Shown here one piece after another: positions 48,322 to 56,983 of a stretch of 64,000 nt of DNA; the first letter of the stretch is position 1; every line of letters starts with the position of its first letter. A model generated the notes under the pieces. It was given only the letters and a program-made list of their open reading frames with translations. It searched no databases and was not told the origin of the DNA. Origin of the DNA: Siphonobacter sp. BAB-5405 (GTDB lineage: Bacteria; Bacteroidota; Bacteroidia; Cytophagales; Spirosomataceae); NCBI RefSeq assembly GCF_002872335.1, contig NZ_NJAG01000003.1, positions 76,532-140,531 of the forward strand, read 5' to 3'. Position numbers and translations under genes: made by a program.

Positions 48322-49374
48322 TTATTCAGTGGGTAGCCCTTGTACAGTAGCTCGTTTATCAACTTTTTCCGTGGGGGTATGCTGGAAAGCATGTACCGTA
48401 CGTAGAGACCGTGGAGACTTATACGCGGGAAGCTGATTTTTAAGTTGCCGGAGCAGTTCCTGATTTTGTTCGGGAGCGAGCGACTCCGCTTCGATGACGA
48501 GCGTCAGTGCCTGCCCCAGCCGTTCATCGGGAAAACCCCAGGCAAAAAAACGTTTTCCGGGATAATAGGCCTGTACAATCGGTTCAACCCAACGCTCTAC
48601 TTCTTCCAGTTGAATTTTAATCCCTCCAGAGTTGATGATATGATCCGCCCGGCCCAGCATACGAAAACGTCCGCCGTCCTGCATTTCTACGACATCATTG
48701 GTCTGAATTCGTTCGAAATTAGAAGCAGCGGCAGTAATGTGCAGGCAATCGCGTTCGTCAAGCCCTAGAGCTACTCCCGGTAAGGCCTGAAAGTAATCCG
48801 ACTGCTCGGGACCATTCAGGCAGCGAACGGCAATGTGCGAAACCGTCTCGGTCATGCCATACGTAGCATATACGGGAGCCTGTATTACCTGTAAGGCTGC
48901 GTGTAAGCTCTGCGAAACGGCCGCCCCACCAATGATAAGGGCCTTCATTTGATTGAGCTGCGGCAAAGATTCACTCGCTTGTTCCAGCAAATGTTGCAGT
49001 TGCAGGGGTACAAACGCCGCGAAATCGAGCGAGACATCCTTGGGTAATGGGTCGGAGCTGGGTTCCATCACAAAAGTGCGTAATCCGCATTCCAGCGTGC
49101 GAACCAGCATCATTACTCCCGCAATGTAGTTGACATTCAAACAGCAAAGGGCCTGATCGCCGGGCTGCAACTGAAAGGTTTCAGCCGTAAGACGGGCGGA
49201 AGCCTGCATCTGGTCTCGGGTTAGCGTAATAATTTTGGGCGTACCCGTCGAACCGGACGTTTGCAACTGGAAATGCGATTGACCCGAAAGCCACTGCTGG
49301 CAAAAGTTTATGGCCTGAGCTTCGTACTCCGTCTGAGGCTCGGGTAAAGGAAGAGCGGCATCGATTACTAGCAT
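48322..49374 (-). CDS. menE: O-succinylbenzoate--CoA ligase
   Basis: Activates o-succinylbenzoate with CoA in menaquinone synthesis, feeding MenB. The 350-aa length is short for the adenylate-forming superfamily but usual for Bacteroidota MenE. Motifs: LQTSGSTGTPKIIT (ATP-binding loop), YATYGMTETVSHIA (A5), a GRADHIINSGGIKI hinge motif, and the C-terminal lysine in PTEKVDKRA. The gene is separate from menB (33.7 kb). The distinction from a generic acyl-CoA ligase rests on size and the lack of a substrate-binding N-terminal extension. Confidence 0.9.
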   Translation of the reverse strand: MLVIDAALPLPEPQTEYEAQAINFCQQWLSGQSHFQLQTSGSTGTPKIITLTRDQMQASARLTAETFQLQPGDQALCCLNVNYIAGVMMLVRTLECGLRTFVMEPSSDPLPKDVSLDFAAFVPLQLQHLLEQASESLPQLNQMKALIIGGAAVSQSLHAALQVIQAPVYATYGMTETVSHIAVRCLNGPEQSDYFQALPGVALGLDERDCLHITAAASNFERIQTNDVVEMQDGGRFRMLGRADHIINSGGIKIQLEEVERWVEPIVQAYYPGKRFFAWGFPDERLGQALTLVIEAESLAPEQNQELLRQLKNQLPAYKSPRSLRTVHAFQHTPTEKVDKRATVQGLPTE

Positions 49375-49406
49375 GCGTGTAAAATTAACCGGTTGCCTGA
49401 GAAAAA

Positions 49407-49437
49407 CGGAGAGCCGTTGTCAGACAACGGCTCTCCG
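49407..49437 (-). terminator. Terminator of dps
   Basis: CGGAGAGCCGTTGT (49407-49420) pairs with ACAACGGCTCTCCG (49424-49437), loop CAG. On the minus strand it ends in TTTTTC. Confidence 0.88.
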
Positions 49438-49461
49438 CAAGGTAAGTAGACCAACCTGTCC

Positions 49462-49938
49462 TTAGTTATTCAAAAAGGCCGAGTACATCCAGACCATTTT
49501 TTCCTGCGAACGAATGTAATCGCTCATCAGGGCACTAGTTCCTTCGTCATTAATTTCACCCGCTACCGCCAGAATTTCGCGTTGCAGGGGCATAATTACC
49601 TTAAAGGAATTCAGAATGCCTTCTACCGCCGTAGTGCCGTTGGAAACTTTGGCACTTTCCAGAATTTGCGACTGATGGGCATATTCCGAATAGTTGTGGT
49701 TCGGCGTATACCCTAGCGTTAAGATCCGCTCGGCTACTTCGTCAATTTTTAGTAATAAATCGTTGTACAGCTCTTCGAATTTTACGTGTAATTCAAAGAA
49801 TTTTTCGCCCTTGATATTCCAGTGATACCCACGGGTATTTTGGTAAAAAATGGAGTAATTAGCCAGCAGTTCGTTTAGCTTCTGGGCTAATGCAGCGGAT
49901 TTATCGGTATCTAAACCAATGGCATTTAAAGTACTCAT
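49462..49938 (-). CDS. dps: Dps-family ferritin-like protein
   Basis: A 158-aa DNA-protection/iron-storage protein. ATG 49938 (MSTLNAIGLDTDKSAALAQ) is the start; the frame is open further upstream into the GH65 gene but without family sequence. Ferroxidase residues are visible in NTRGYHWNIKGEKFFELHVKFEELY (His and Asp/Glu of the dimer interface) and DEVAERILTLG. Dps oligomers bind iron with peroxide and coat DNA in stress. It follows the GH65 gene by 56 nt on the same strand and ends in a strong terminator, so it may be read from the sugar operon as well as its own promoter. Confidence 0.95.
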   Translation of the reverse strand: MSTLNAIGLDTDKSAALAQKLNELLANYSIFYQNTRGYHWNIKGEKFFELHVKFEELYNDLLLKIDEVAERILTLGYTPNHNYSEYAHQSQILESAKVSNGTTAVEGILNSFKVIMPLQREILAVAGEINDEGTSALMSDYIRSQEKMVWMYSAFLNN

Positions 49939-49994
49939 GCTATCGTATCGTTCGGTTGACAAAAAGTAAAACAGCGTTACGGACACAAAGAAAA

Positions 49995-52322
49995 TTACTC
50001 TTCCTCGGGGGCTTCGACTACTGCCGCAGGAATGCTGCGGCTTTCGCCCTGAACCCATACCGTAAGCTCGTCACCCGCCATGTTCTCAATTACTGTGCCA
50101 TCCGGACGGACGTGTACATTGAGAATATTGTCCCGGAAACGAATGGTAAACGAATAGCTCTGCCATTGCTCCGGGCAGCGGGGGGATAAGTGAAGCTGTC
50201 CGTCGTTCACCCGCAGGCCCCCAAAGCCTTTAACCACTGACATCCAGGTACCTGCCATGGAAGTGATGTGCAGTCCATCTTCAGTATCATTGTTATAATC
50301 ATCCAAATCCAGACGACTCGTTCGCAGATACATTTCGTAGGCTTTGTCATCCATTCCCAGCCGGGACGCCAAAATGGCATGTACGCAGGGCGACAGGGAT
50401 GATTCATGGACGGTACGGGGTTCGTAGTAATCGTAGTTCTGCCGAATCGTCGCTTCCTCAAATTGATCTTCGAAGAAGTACAGGCCCTGTAATACGTCCG
50501 CCTGCTTGATGAAAGGGGAACGCAAAATCCGATCCCAGGACCATTTCTGGTTCAGTGGACGATCTTCGGGACGCAGGTCGGTTACGAGAATTTGTTCTTT
50601 ATCCAGGTAACTATCCTGTTGCAGGAAAACTCCTAATTCTTTCGACTCGGGTAAGTAAAGCTGGTCAATAATAGCCTGGAAGCGACCAAACTCCGCTTCT
50701 TCGTTGAGCTGCAGTTGCTGACTCAAAGTGGCGTAACGCTCGGCCTCCGCAGTCTTCAACTGATCGGCTACCTCCAGCGTATATTGCAGGCACCAGCGAG
50801 CGATGTAGTTCGTGTACCAGTTATTGTTCACATTGTTTTCGTACTCATTCGGTCCGGTTACGCCGAGCATGACAAATTGTTGACGCTCGTCTGACCACGT
50901 AATCCGCTGCGACCAGAAACGGGCAATGCCCAGGAGTACCTCAAAGCCGTATTCACCCAGGTAAGCCGTATCGCCGGTATACCGAATGTAATCGTAGATG
51001 GCGTAGGCAATGGCTCCGTTACGGTGGATTTCCTCGAAGGTAATTTCCCACTCGTTGTGGCATTCCTCGCCGTTCATCGTCACCATTGGATAAAGGGCCG
51101 CTCCTCCCGTGAAACCCAGCTTCTCAGCGTTTTCAATGGCTTTGCCCAGTTGTTTCCAACGGTAAATGAGCAGGTTACGGGCTACTTTGGGTTCTGCCGT
51201 GGAGAGATAGAAGGGAATGCAGTACGCTTCCGTATCCCAATAGGTCACGCCGCCGTATTTTTCTCCCGTAAATCCTTTGGGACCAATGTTAAGGCGATCG
51301 TCTTCTCCCGTATAGGTCTGACTGAGCTGAAACAGATTAAACCGAATGGCTTGCTGAGCCGCGACGTCTCCTTCAATGACAATATCCATCTGCTGCCATT
51401 TCTGGGCCCAGGCTTCGATTTGTTCCCGCAAGAGTTGTTCGTATCCTTTTTCGGCCATAGTCGCCAGGTACGTCTTGGCGTGGGCGAGCAGGTCTTCACG
51501 GGCGTGATTCTGGTCACTCAGGTTGCAGGCGTATTTGATCAGAGCGATTTCTTCACCAGCAATGACGTCCAACTGAATGCGACTGCTAACGAAACCTTCC
51601 TGCTTGACGGGCAAGGCCTGAAACGGAAACGAAGCTCCGTCTTTGTACAAAGAAAATTTCTGACCCGTAACGACTTCGAATTGTGGTACCCCGTACTCAT
51701 TCGGTACCGTAGTCAGGTGGAGGTAGCCTTCCGCAAAACCCGTTTCCCGGTGAATCTCCTGCCAGAATTTCTGGTCGTAATTGGAGTCGCGGTTGGAAAT
51801 CGTTCCGTCAATGTAGGGCATGATGGTGAGTTTGCCATCAAAATTCAGGGGTTTAATGCAGTAGCGAATGACCCCGCCTTCATCGTGGGTGAGCGAACAA
51901 AACCGTTTCGCCGTGACGCCCACCTGTTTGCCGGAAGGCAGCATCGCCACAAACGAACGGCTCAGCCAGCCTTCTTTCATGTTCAGGGTCCGACGGAATT
52001 CGTGCACGTGGCAGTTCGCCAGATCCAGTTTTTCGTCCTCCAGCTCAATCTGGATACCAATCCAGTTGGCGGCATTTATGACTTTCGCAAAGTAATTGGG
52101 GTAGCCGTTTTTCCACCAGCCAACCCGGGTTTTGTCCGGGAAGTAGACGCCAGCTACGTAGTTACCCGGCAGGGTTTTGCCGGAGTAGCCCTCTTCAAAA
52201 TTGCCCCGCTGACCCATCCGGCCATTGCCCAGGGACATAACCGATTCGGTGATTTCATTCCAGTCCGCATGGAAGCCTTCTTCGATGATGCACCATTCAT
52301 CGTGTTTCAAATAATTTTTCAT
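49995..52322 (-). CDS. GH65 glycoside phosphorylase (maltose phosphorylase likely)
   Basis: A 775-aa cytoplasmic enzyme of glycoside hydrolase family 65. The N-terminal beta-sandwich domain is followed by an (alpha/alpha)6 barrel with YWDTEAYCIP (about 361-370) and the general-acid glutamate E493 in TGPNEYENNVNNNWYTN. Using phosphate, these enzymes split alpha-glucosides to beta-glucose-1-phosphate and glucose. The adjacent beta-phosphoglucomutase and alpha-amylase genes indicate maltose rather than trehalose or kojibiose as substrate, although family members are not distinguishable by eye. Second last gene of the sugar operon. Confidence 0.93.
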   Translation of the reverse strand: MKNYLKHDEWCIIEEGFHADWNEITESVMSLGNGRMGQRGNFEEGYSGKTLPGNYVAGVYFPDKTRVGWWKNGYPNYFAKVINAANWIGIQIELEDEKLDLANCHVHEFRRTLNMKEGWLSRSFVAMLPSGKQVGVTAKRFCSLTHDEGGVIRYCIKPLNFDGKLTIMPYIDGTISNRDSNYDQKFWQEIHRETGFAEGYLHLTTVPNEYGVPQFEVVTGQKFSLYKDGASFPFQALPVKQEGFVSSRIQLDVIAGEEIALIKYACNLSDQNHAREDLLAHAKTYLATMAEKGYEQLLREQIEAWAQKWQQMDIVIEGDVAAQQAIRFNLFQLSQTYTGEDDRLNIGPKGFTGEKYGGVTYWDTEAYCIPFYLSTAEPKVARNLLIYRWKQLGKAIENAEKLGFTGGAALYPMVTMNGEECHNEWEITFEEIHRNGAIAYAIYDYIRYTGDTAYLGEYGFEVLLGIARFWSQRITWSDERQQFVMLGVTGPNEYENNVNNNWYTNYIARWCLQYTLEVADQLKTAEAERYATLSQQLQLNEEAEFGRFQAIIDQLYLPESKELGVFLQQDSYLDKEQILVTDLRPEDRPLNQKWSWDRILRSPFIKQADVLQGLYFFEDQFEEATIRQNYDYYEPRTVHESSLSPCVHAILASRLGMDDKAYEMYLRTSRLDLDDYNNDTEDGLHITSMAGTWMSVVKGFGGLRVNDGQLHLSPRCPEQWQSYSFTIRFRDNILNVHVRPDGTVIENMAGDELTVWVQGESRSIPAAVVEAPEEE

Positions 52323-52436
52323 CCGAGTTTAAGTTCAGCGATTAGTTGTTTCCAGTAGGAGGGATTACTAATCGATATGTGAAGTACGCCCAGTCAGGAG
52401 AGGTCTGAGCGTACGTGAGTTCTTTTCAAAAGGGGT

Positions 52437-53093
52437 TTATTGCCAACCCAGCAGTTCGTCGCTGAGCTTGGTCCAACTGGTTTCCGTGAAGGCCGTAATG
52501 ACCACGTCTGCTTCCGTGAGTACTTCCGGAGATCCGACGCCGACGGCTTTCATTCCTCCCCGGTGGGCGGCTTCAATGCCGGCCACGGCATCTTCAAAGA
52601 CGACACAATCGGCTGGACTCTGGTGTAAAGCCTGGGCTCCGAGTAAGAAAACTTCCGGATCAGGTTTGCTTTTGGTAGTATGTGTACCATCGATGATGGC
52701 ATCAAAGGCGTCGAGCATGTCAATTCGCTCCAGAATCAGCCGGGCGTTTTTGCTGGCGGAACCCAACGCAATGCCAATCCCCGCTTTTCGTAAGGAATCA
52801 AGAAAGTCACGAACGCCGGGAAGAACTTCCTGTGGCGTCATTTGATTGACGTAGGCCAGATACCATTCGTTTTTGCGAGCAGCCCATTGCTGTTTTTCTT
52901 CATCGGATAACGTAACGCCACCCCATTGCAGAATCAATTCCAGCGACTCCATGCGGGAAACACCCTTCAACTGTTCGTTCTGGTGTTCCGTGAAGTCAAA
53001 ACCCAGTTCATTGGCGAGTCGTCGCCAGGCTTTAAAATGATAAACAGCCGTATCAACAATTACTCCGTCAAGATCAAACAGGCAAGCTTTCAA
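52437..53093 (-). CDS. pgmB: Beta-phosphoglucomutase
   Basis: Converts beta-D-glucose-1-phosphate to glucose-6-phosphate. A 218-aa HAD-superfamily enzyme with the nucleophile motif FDLDGVIVDT (D7, D9), the cap residues typical of PgmB (RLANELGFDF, KGVSRMESL), IALGSASKNA (motif II) and VVFEDAVAGIEAA (motif III/IV). The start codon is TTG; an in-frame TAG lies three codons upstream, so no ATG start exists. It is 25 nt after the secreted GH13 gene and 114 nt before the GH65 gene, the classical partner that makes its substrate. Confidence 0.95.
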   Translation of the reverse strand: MKACLFDLDGVIVDTAVYHFKAWRRLANELGFDFTEHQNEQLKGVSRMESLELILQWGGVTLSDEEKQQWAARKNEWYLAYVNQMTPQEVLPGVRDFLDSLRKAGIGIALGSASKNARLILERIDMLDAFDAIIDGTHTTKSKPDPEVFLLGAQALHQSPADCVVFEDAVAGIEAAHRGGMKAVGVGSPEVLTEADVVITAFTETSWTKLSDELLGWQ

Positions 53094-53118
53094 GGCAATC
53101 TAAAGTTTTGGTTTCCAG

Positions 53119-55014
53119 TTATTGAAGCTCCAGTACAAGGGAAGAACGAGCGGGAATCTGAATCTGCTGTAGATTCGATACCTGGGCCCCCGTTAGTACG
53201 TTTTTAGCCGAAGAAAAACCGTGCATACGTTCGCGAAAGCGTTCCGTATCCAGCTTTTTTTCAGTTGTATTGGCGTTCATGAGTATCATCACAGTACCCT
53301 TAGAATCGTGCCGAAAATACGCATAGATTCCATCCTGTGGTAAAAATTGAGTCAATTTTCCCGTTTGTAAAGCTGTAGAGGTTTTGCGGAAACTAGCCAG
53401 CGTACGTACATAGGTAAAGGCTTCATTTTCGGTGGCGGTCCGGCCAGAGGCGGTAAACTTGTTGGTAGGGTCATTCGCGAAACCTCCCGGAAAATCCTTA
53501 CGAACTTCAGCATCCGATGGATTTTTAAAATTCTTCATGAGAAGTTCCGTTCCGTAATAAAGTTGGGGTATACCGCGGGTCGTAAGCAAAAAAGTTATGC
53601 CCATTTTGTACTTGTCCAAATTTTCCCCAATCACCGAATAAAAGCGATCCAGATCATGATTGTCGAGAAAAATCAGATTGCGGAACGCATCATCATAGAG
53701 GAGATCCTGCCCCAGCGTTTCGTACCAGCGGTTGATGTTCTGATTCAGGGCATCATTGCTGGCGTTATAAAGCTGAAAATCAATGGCTCCGGGCAGGTTA
53801 CTCTTCCACGGAACATTGAGTTTATTCTTCACGAAGTACGCCTGATTTGTGACACTGTTTACCCAGTTTTCACCACAGATGTACAGGTTGGGATGCTCTT
53901 CCAGTAGCCGCTGGTTGAGCGTATTCATGAAGTTCAGATCGTTGTAGAAATACGTATCGACCCGCCAGGCATCGATGCCGAAATACTCGACCGTCCAGAG
54001 GGCATGCTGAATCAGAAAATTTGCTACGTACGAATTTTTATGATTCAGATCGGGCAGGAAAGGGACGAACCAGCCATCCTGACTCACTTTGCGGTCATAC
54101 TCCGAAGCGTAGGGGTCTACGATGGGCTGGTCTTTATAGGTCGTGTTCTGGTACTGCGGCCACTGGTTCAGCCAGTCTTTGGCGGGTAAATCCCGAACCA
54201 GCCAGTGATTTTTCCCCACGTGATTATAGACCGCATCCTGCATGATTTTCAACCCTTTGGCGTGAGCCGCCGCTACGAGTTTCAGGTACGCTTCGTTCCC
54301 GCCCAGGCGTTTGTCAACGCTGTAATGATCCGTAAAGCCGTAACCGTGGTACGAAGAACGCATGGCCCCACCTTCATTGGTGGTTGGCTGATCGTTTTCG
54401 ATGACGGGATTAAGCCACAACGTGGTCACGCCCAGTTCTTTGAAGTAATCGAGGTGTTTCATAATACCCGCCAGATCGCCACCGTGTCGCAGAAACGGAT
54501 TAGTACGGTCCAGTTGCGTATCGGCCATATCCGCAAAACGATCATTGGAAGGATCGCCATTGGCAAAGCGATCAGGAAGCAGCAGATACACAAAGTCCCG
54601 CGAATCGACAGTCTGGGGGCGGGCGGTACGAGCCTTCAATTCATAGGGGACTGTGACAATCATTTCCCGGCCACCGTTGACAATTGTACTGTTGTTTCGT
54701 CTTTCCGTTAATGGAAATACTTTCGAAAACTGAAGTTGGAGGGTGCCGGGTTTAGTATCCGCCCCGATGGTCAGGTCCACGAATACATAATTCGGGCTTT
54801 CCACCTGATGGACCCGATCGACAAACACGCTGGGGTAATTAACCTTCACTTTCGCACCTTTGATATTCGGCCCGTATACCAGTAGCTGTACCTGTTGCTT
54901 TCTCATTCCAACGTACCAGTTGGTGGGGTTAATACGCTGGATCTTAAGACCTTGGGCAAAGAGGGGTAGCGTCTCAAGGAGCAGAAAACAGAAAAAACTG
55001 ATCCGCAAAAACAT
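53119..55014 (-). CDS. Secreted GH13 alpha-amylase / neopullulanase-type enzyme
   Basis: A 631-aa exported glucan hydrolase (signal MFLRISFFCFLLLETLPLFAQ; the start at 55014 is preferred to an upstream in-frame ATG). An N-terminal beta-sandwich domain (about 22-135) resembles the neopullulanase/cyclomaltodextrinase N domain. The TIM barrel shows nucleophile D353 (DAWRVDTYF), acid/base E382 (YICGENW) and D454 (FLDNHDLDRF), all three present. It should attack starch, pullulan or maltodextrin outside the cytoplasm. First gene of the minus-strand sugar operon and divergent from the second GH13 gene. Confidence 0.92.
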   Translation of the reverse strand: MFLRISFFCFLLLETLPLFAQGLKIQRINPTNWYVGMRKQQVQLLVYGPNIKGAKVKVNYPSVFVDRVHQVESPNYVFVDLTIGADTKPGTLQLQFSKVFPLTERRNNSTIVNGGREMIVTVPYELKARTARPQTVDSRDFVYLLLPDRFANGDPSNDRFADMADTQLDRTNPFLRHGGDLAGIMKHLDYFKELGVTTLWLNPVIENDQPTTNEGGAMRSSYHGYGFTDHYSVDKRLGGNEAYLKLVAAAHAKGLKIMQDAVYNHVGKNHWLVRDLPAKDWLNQWPQYQNTTYKDQPIVDPYASEYDRKVSQDGWFVPFLPDLNHKNSYVANFLIQHALWTVEYFGIDAWRVDTYFYNDLNFMNTLNQRLLEEHPNLYICGENWVNSVTNQAYFVKNKLNVPWKSNLPGAIDFQLYNASNDALNQNINRWYETLGQDLLYDDAFRNLIFLDNHDLDRFYSVIGENLDKYKMGITFLLTTRGIPQLYYGTELLMKNFKNPSDAEVRKDFPGGFANDPTNKFTASGRTATENEAFTYVRTLASFRKTSTALQTGKLTQFLPQDGIYAYFRHDSKGTVMILMNANTTEKKLDTERFRERMHGFSSAKNVLTGAQVSNLQQIQIPARSSLVLELQ

Positions 55015-55100
55015 GGGGCGAATAATTAAAGTGAGTAGCAAACGAACGTAAAATTTACGGAAATATTAATTTGTTGCGATAAAATTGATTGATTTGGATA

Positions 55101-55116
55101 CTTAATTATAGTTAAG
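55101..55116. promoter_or_regulatory. Palindrome between the divergent GH13 genes
   Basis: CTTAATTATAGTTAAG is palindromic except for one base pair, and lies near the middle of the 225-bp space between the two divergent alpha-amylase genes. Its position suits an operator shared by both, for a LacI- or AraC-type sugar regulator encoded elsewhere. No regulator gene is present in this locus. Confidence 0.35.
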
Positions 55117-55239
55117 GGTAATAGTAAAGAAAAAATAGTCGGGAAAAGAATTCGAAAGTGTGATTCAGAACCCTGATTTTTGAAACACTTCCGGTGAAAA
55201 TGCGGTAGTGTCATTTCATAACTTCCCAAGAAAACAACC

Positions 55240-56967
55240 ATGTCTGTAGAAAAGCAAAATGACAAGCTGCTCATTTATGAATTGACCATTCGTTTGTTCG
55301 GTAATAAACACTCACAAGTAAAGCCCTGGGGCTCGTTGAGTGAAAATGGTACCGGCACGTTTAGTGATGTTAGTGATACCGCTCTGAAAAATTTGAAGAA
55401 TTTCGGTATGACCCACGTCTGGACGATGGGTGTGCTGGAACACGCCACCATGGAAGATTTTTCGGCTCTCGGTATTCCCAAAGATCATCCGGCCGTGGTG
55501 AAAGGTCGGGCCGGCTCGCCATACGCCATCAAAGATTACTATGACGTAAACCCCTTTCTGGCTCAGAACCCTTCGCGGCGGATGGAAGAGTTTGAAGCGA
55601 TGGTGAAGCGGGTGCACGCACAGAAGCTGAAGCTGATTATTGATTTTGTACCGAATCACGTGGCTCGTCAGTATCACTCTGATGCCAAACCCGCCGGGGT
55701 GCTTGATTTTGGCGAAACGGACGTGAATACGCAGGCTTTTTCGCCGGCCAATAATTTCTATTATCTGCCGAACGAAGAATTTGCCATTCCGGAAGGCGTT
55801 CACCTGCCCATCGAGTCCCCGCACCCGTACTTCGAGTATCCGGCCCGGGCCACGGGAAATGATGTATTTCAGGCTCAACCCAGTATCAACGACTGGTACG
55901 AAACGAGTAAGCTTAATTACGGCGTTGATTACCAGAATGGTCGTTCCTGTCACTTTGACCCCATTCCGGATACCTGGCTGAAAATGCGGGACATTCTGCT
56001 GTACTGGGTAGCGAAAGGCGTAGATGGCTTCCGCTGCGACATGGCCGAGATGGTACCGGTCGAATTCTGGGCCTGGTGTATCCCCCAGATTAAAGCCAAA
56101 GGAGATGTCATTTTTATCGCTGAAATCTATAACCCGCTACGGTACCATAACTACATCCACGTAGGTCAGTTTGATTACCTGTACGACAAAGTAGGGATGT
56201 ACGATACCCTGCGAGAGCTGATGGAAGATCGGGGACACGCTTCGGGCATTACGCGGGTGTGGCAACACGAGTCCGGGGATATTGAGAAACACATGTTACG
56301 TTTCCTGGAAAATCACGACGAGCAACGGATTGCCAGTGAATTTTTTGCCGGAAAAGCCGAGTATGCCATTCCCGCCTGGGTGGTGAGTGCCACGCAGGGA
56401 CGCGGTCCGGTGATGTACTATTTCGGGCAGGAAGTAGGCGAGCCCGCTGCCGAAGCCGAAGGGTTCCAGACGAACGATGGCCGAACTACGTTGTTCGACT
56501 GGTGGCGGGTGCCGCAGTGGCAGAAGTGGATGAATGATGGGAAATTCGACGGCGGACTATTGTCGCCCGAAGAGAAAAAGCTGTACGATTTTTACCTGAC
56601 TGTCAACAAACTCTGTCGCAAGTCGGAAGCCATTCAATACGGCAATTTCTTTGATGTACAGTACGTGAATGGGGGCGGCCAATCCGCGGGCTACGACGAA
56701 TCGAAACTGTATAGTTACCTACGGTACACCGAAAATCAGATCTTACTGATCGTAACGAATTTCAGTCGAACGCAGACGTATCAAACGCAGGTACGAATCC
56801 CCGAATTGTTCTGGAATATGGCGGGCCTTTCACCGCAGGCATCGTATGCGTACAGGGAAATTTTCCTGAACAAGAAAGTAAAAGGAAGCTTCCAGGCCAC
56901 CGATGGAATTGCCGTCCAAATTCCGGCCAATAGTGCGTTGATTTTCGAAATCACTCCCCAAACGTAA
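55240..56967 (+). CDS. Cytoplasmic GH13 alpha-amylase-family enzyme
   Basis: A 575-aa enzyme with no signal peptide, so it acts inside the cell. GH13 barrel motifs: IIDFVPNHVA, catalytic D267 (GFRCDMAEMVP), E295 (FIAEIYNPL) and D360 (FLENHDEQR), all present. A C-terminal beta domain follows. It probably trims imported maltodextrins to maltose and glucose for the GH65 phosphorylase. It diverges from the secreted GH13 gene. The MFS transporter gene follows after 16 nt, so the two are an operon. Confidence 0.93.
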   Translation: MSVEKQNDKLLIYELTIRLFGNKHSQVKPWGSLSENGTGTFSDVSDTALKNLKNFGMTHVWTMGVLEHATMEDFSALGIPKDHPAVVKGRAGSPYAIKDYYDVNPFLAQNPSRRMEEFEAMVKRVHAQKLKLIIDFVPNHVARQYHSDAKPAGVLDFGETDVNTQAFSPANNFYYLPNEEFAIPEGVHLPIESPHPYFEYPARATGNDVFQAQPSINDWYETSKLNYGVDYQNGRSCHFDPIPDTWLKMRDILLYWVAKGVDGFRCDMAEMVPVEFWAWCIPQIKAKGDVIFIAEIYNPLRYHNYIHVGQFDYLYDKVGMYDTLRELMEDRGHASGITRVWQHESGDIEKHMLRFLENHDEQRIASEFFAGKAEYAIPAWVVSATQGRGPVMYYFGQEVGEPAAEAEGFQTNDGRTTLFDWWRVPQWQKWMNDGKFDGGLLSPEEKKLYDFYLTVNKLCRKSEAIQYGNFFDVQYVNGGGQSAGYDESKLYSYLRYTENQILLIVTNFSRTQTYQTQVRIPELFWNMAGLSPQASYAYREIFLNKKVKGSFQATDGIAVQIPANSALIFEITPQT

Positions 56968-56983
56968 TCCATCCCCTACGCGA

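Noticed and set aside
51024-52358. A 444-codon open frame antisense to the GH65 gene
   Set aside because: It lies fully opposite a gene with clear catalytic motifs and shows no domain of its own; long antisense frames arise from the codon bias of the true gene.
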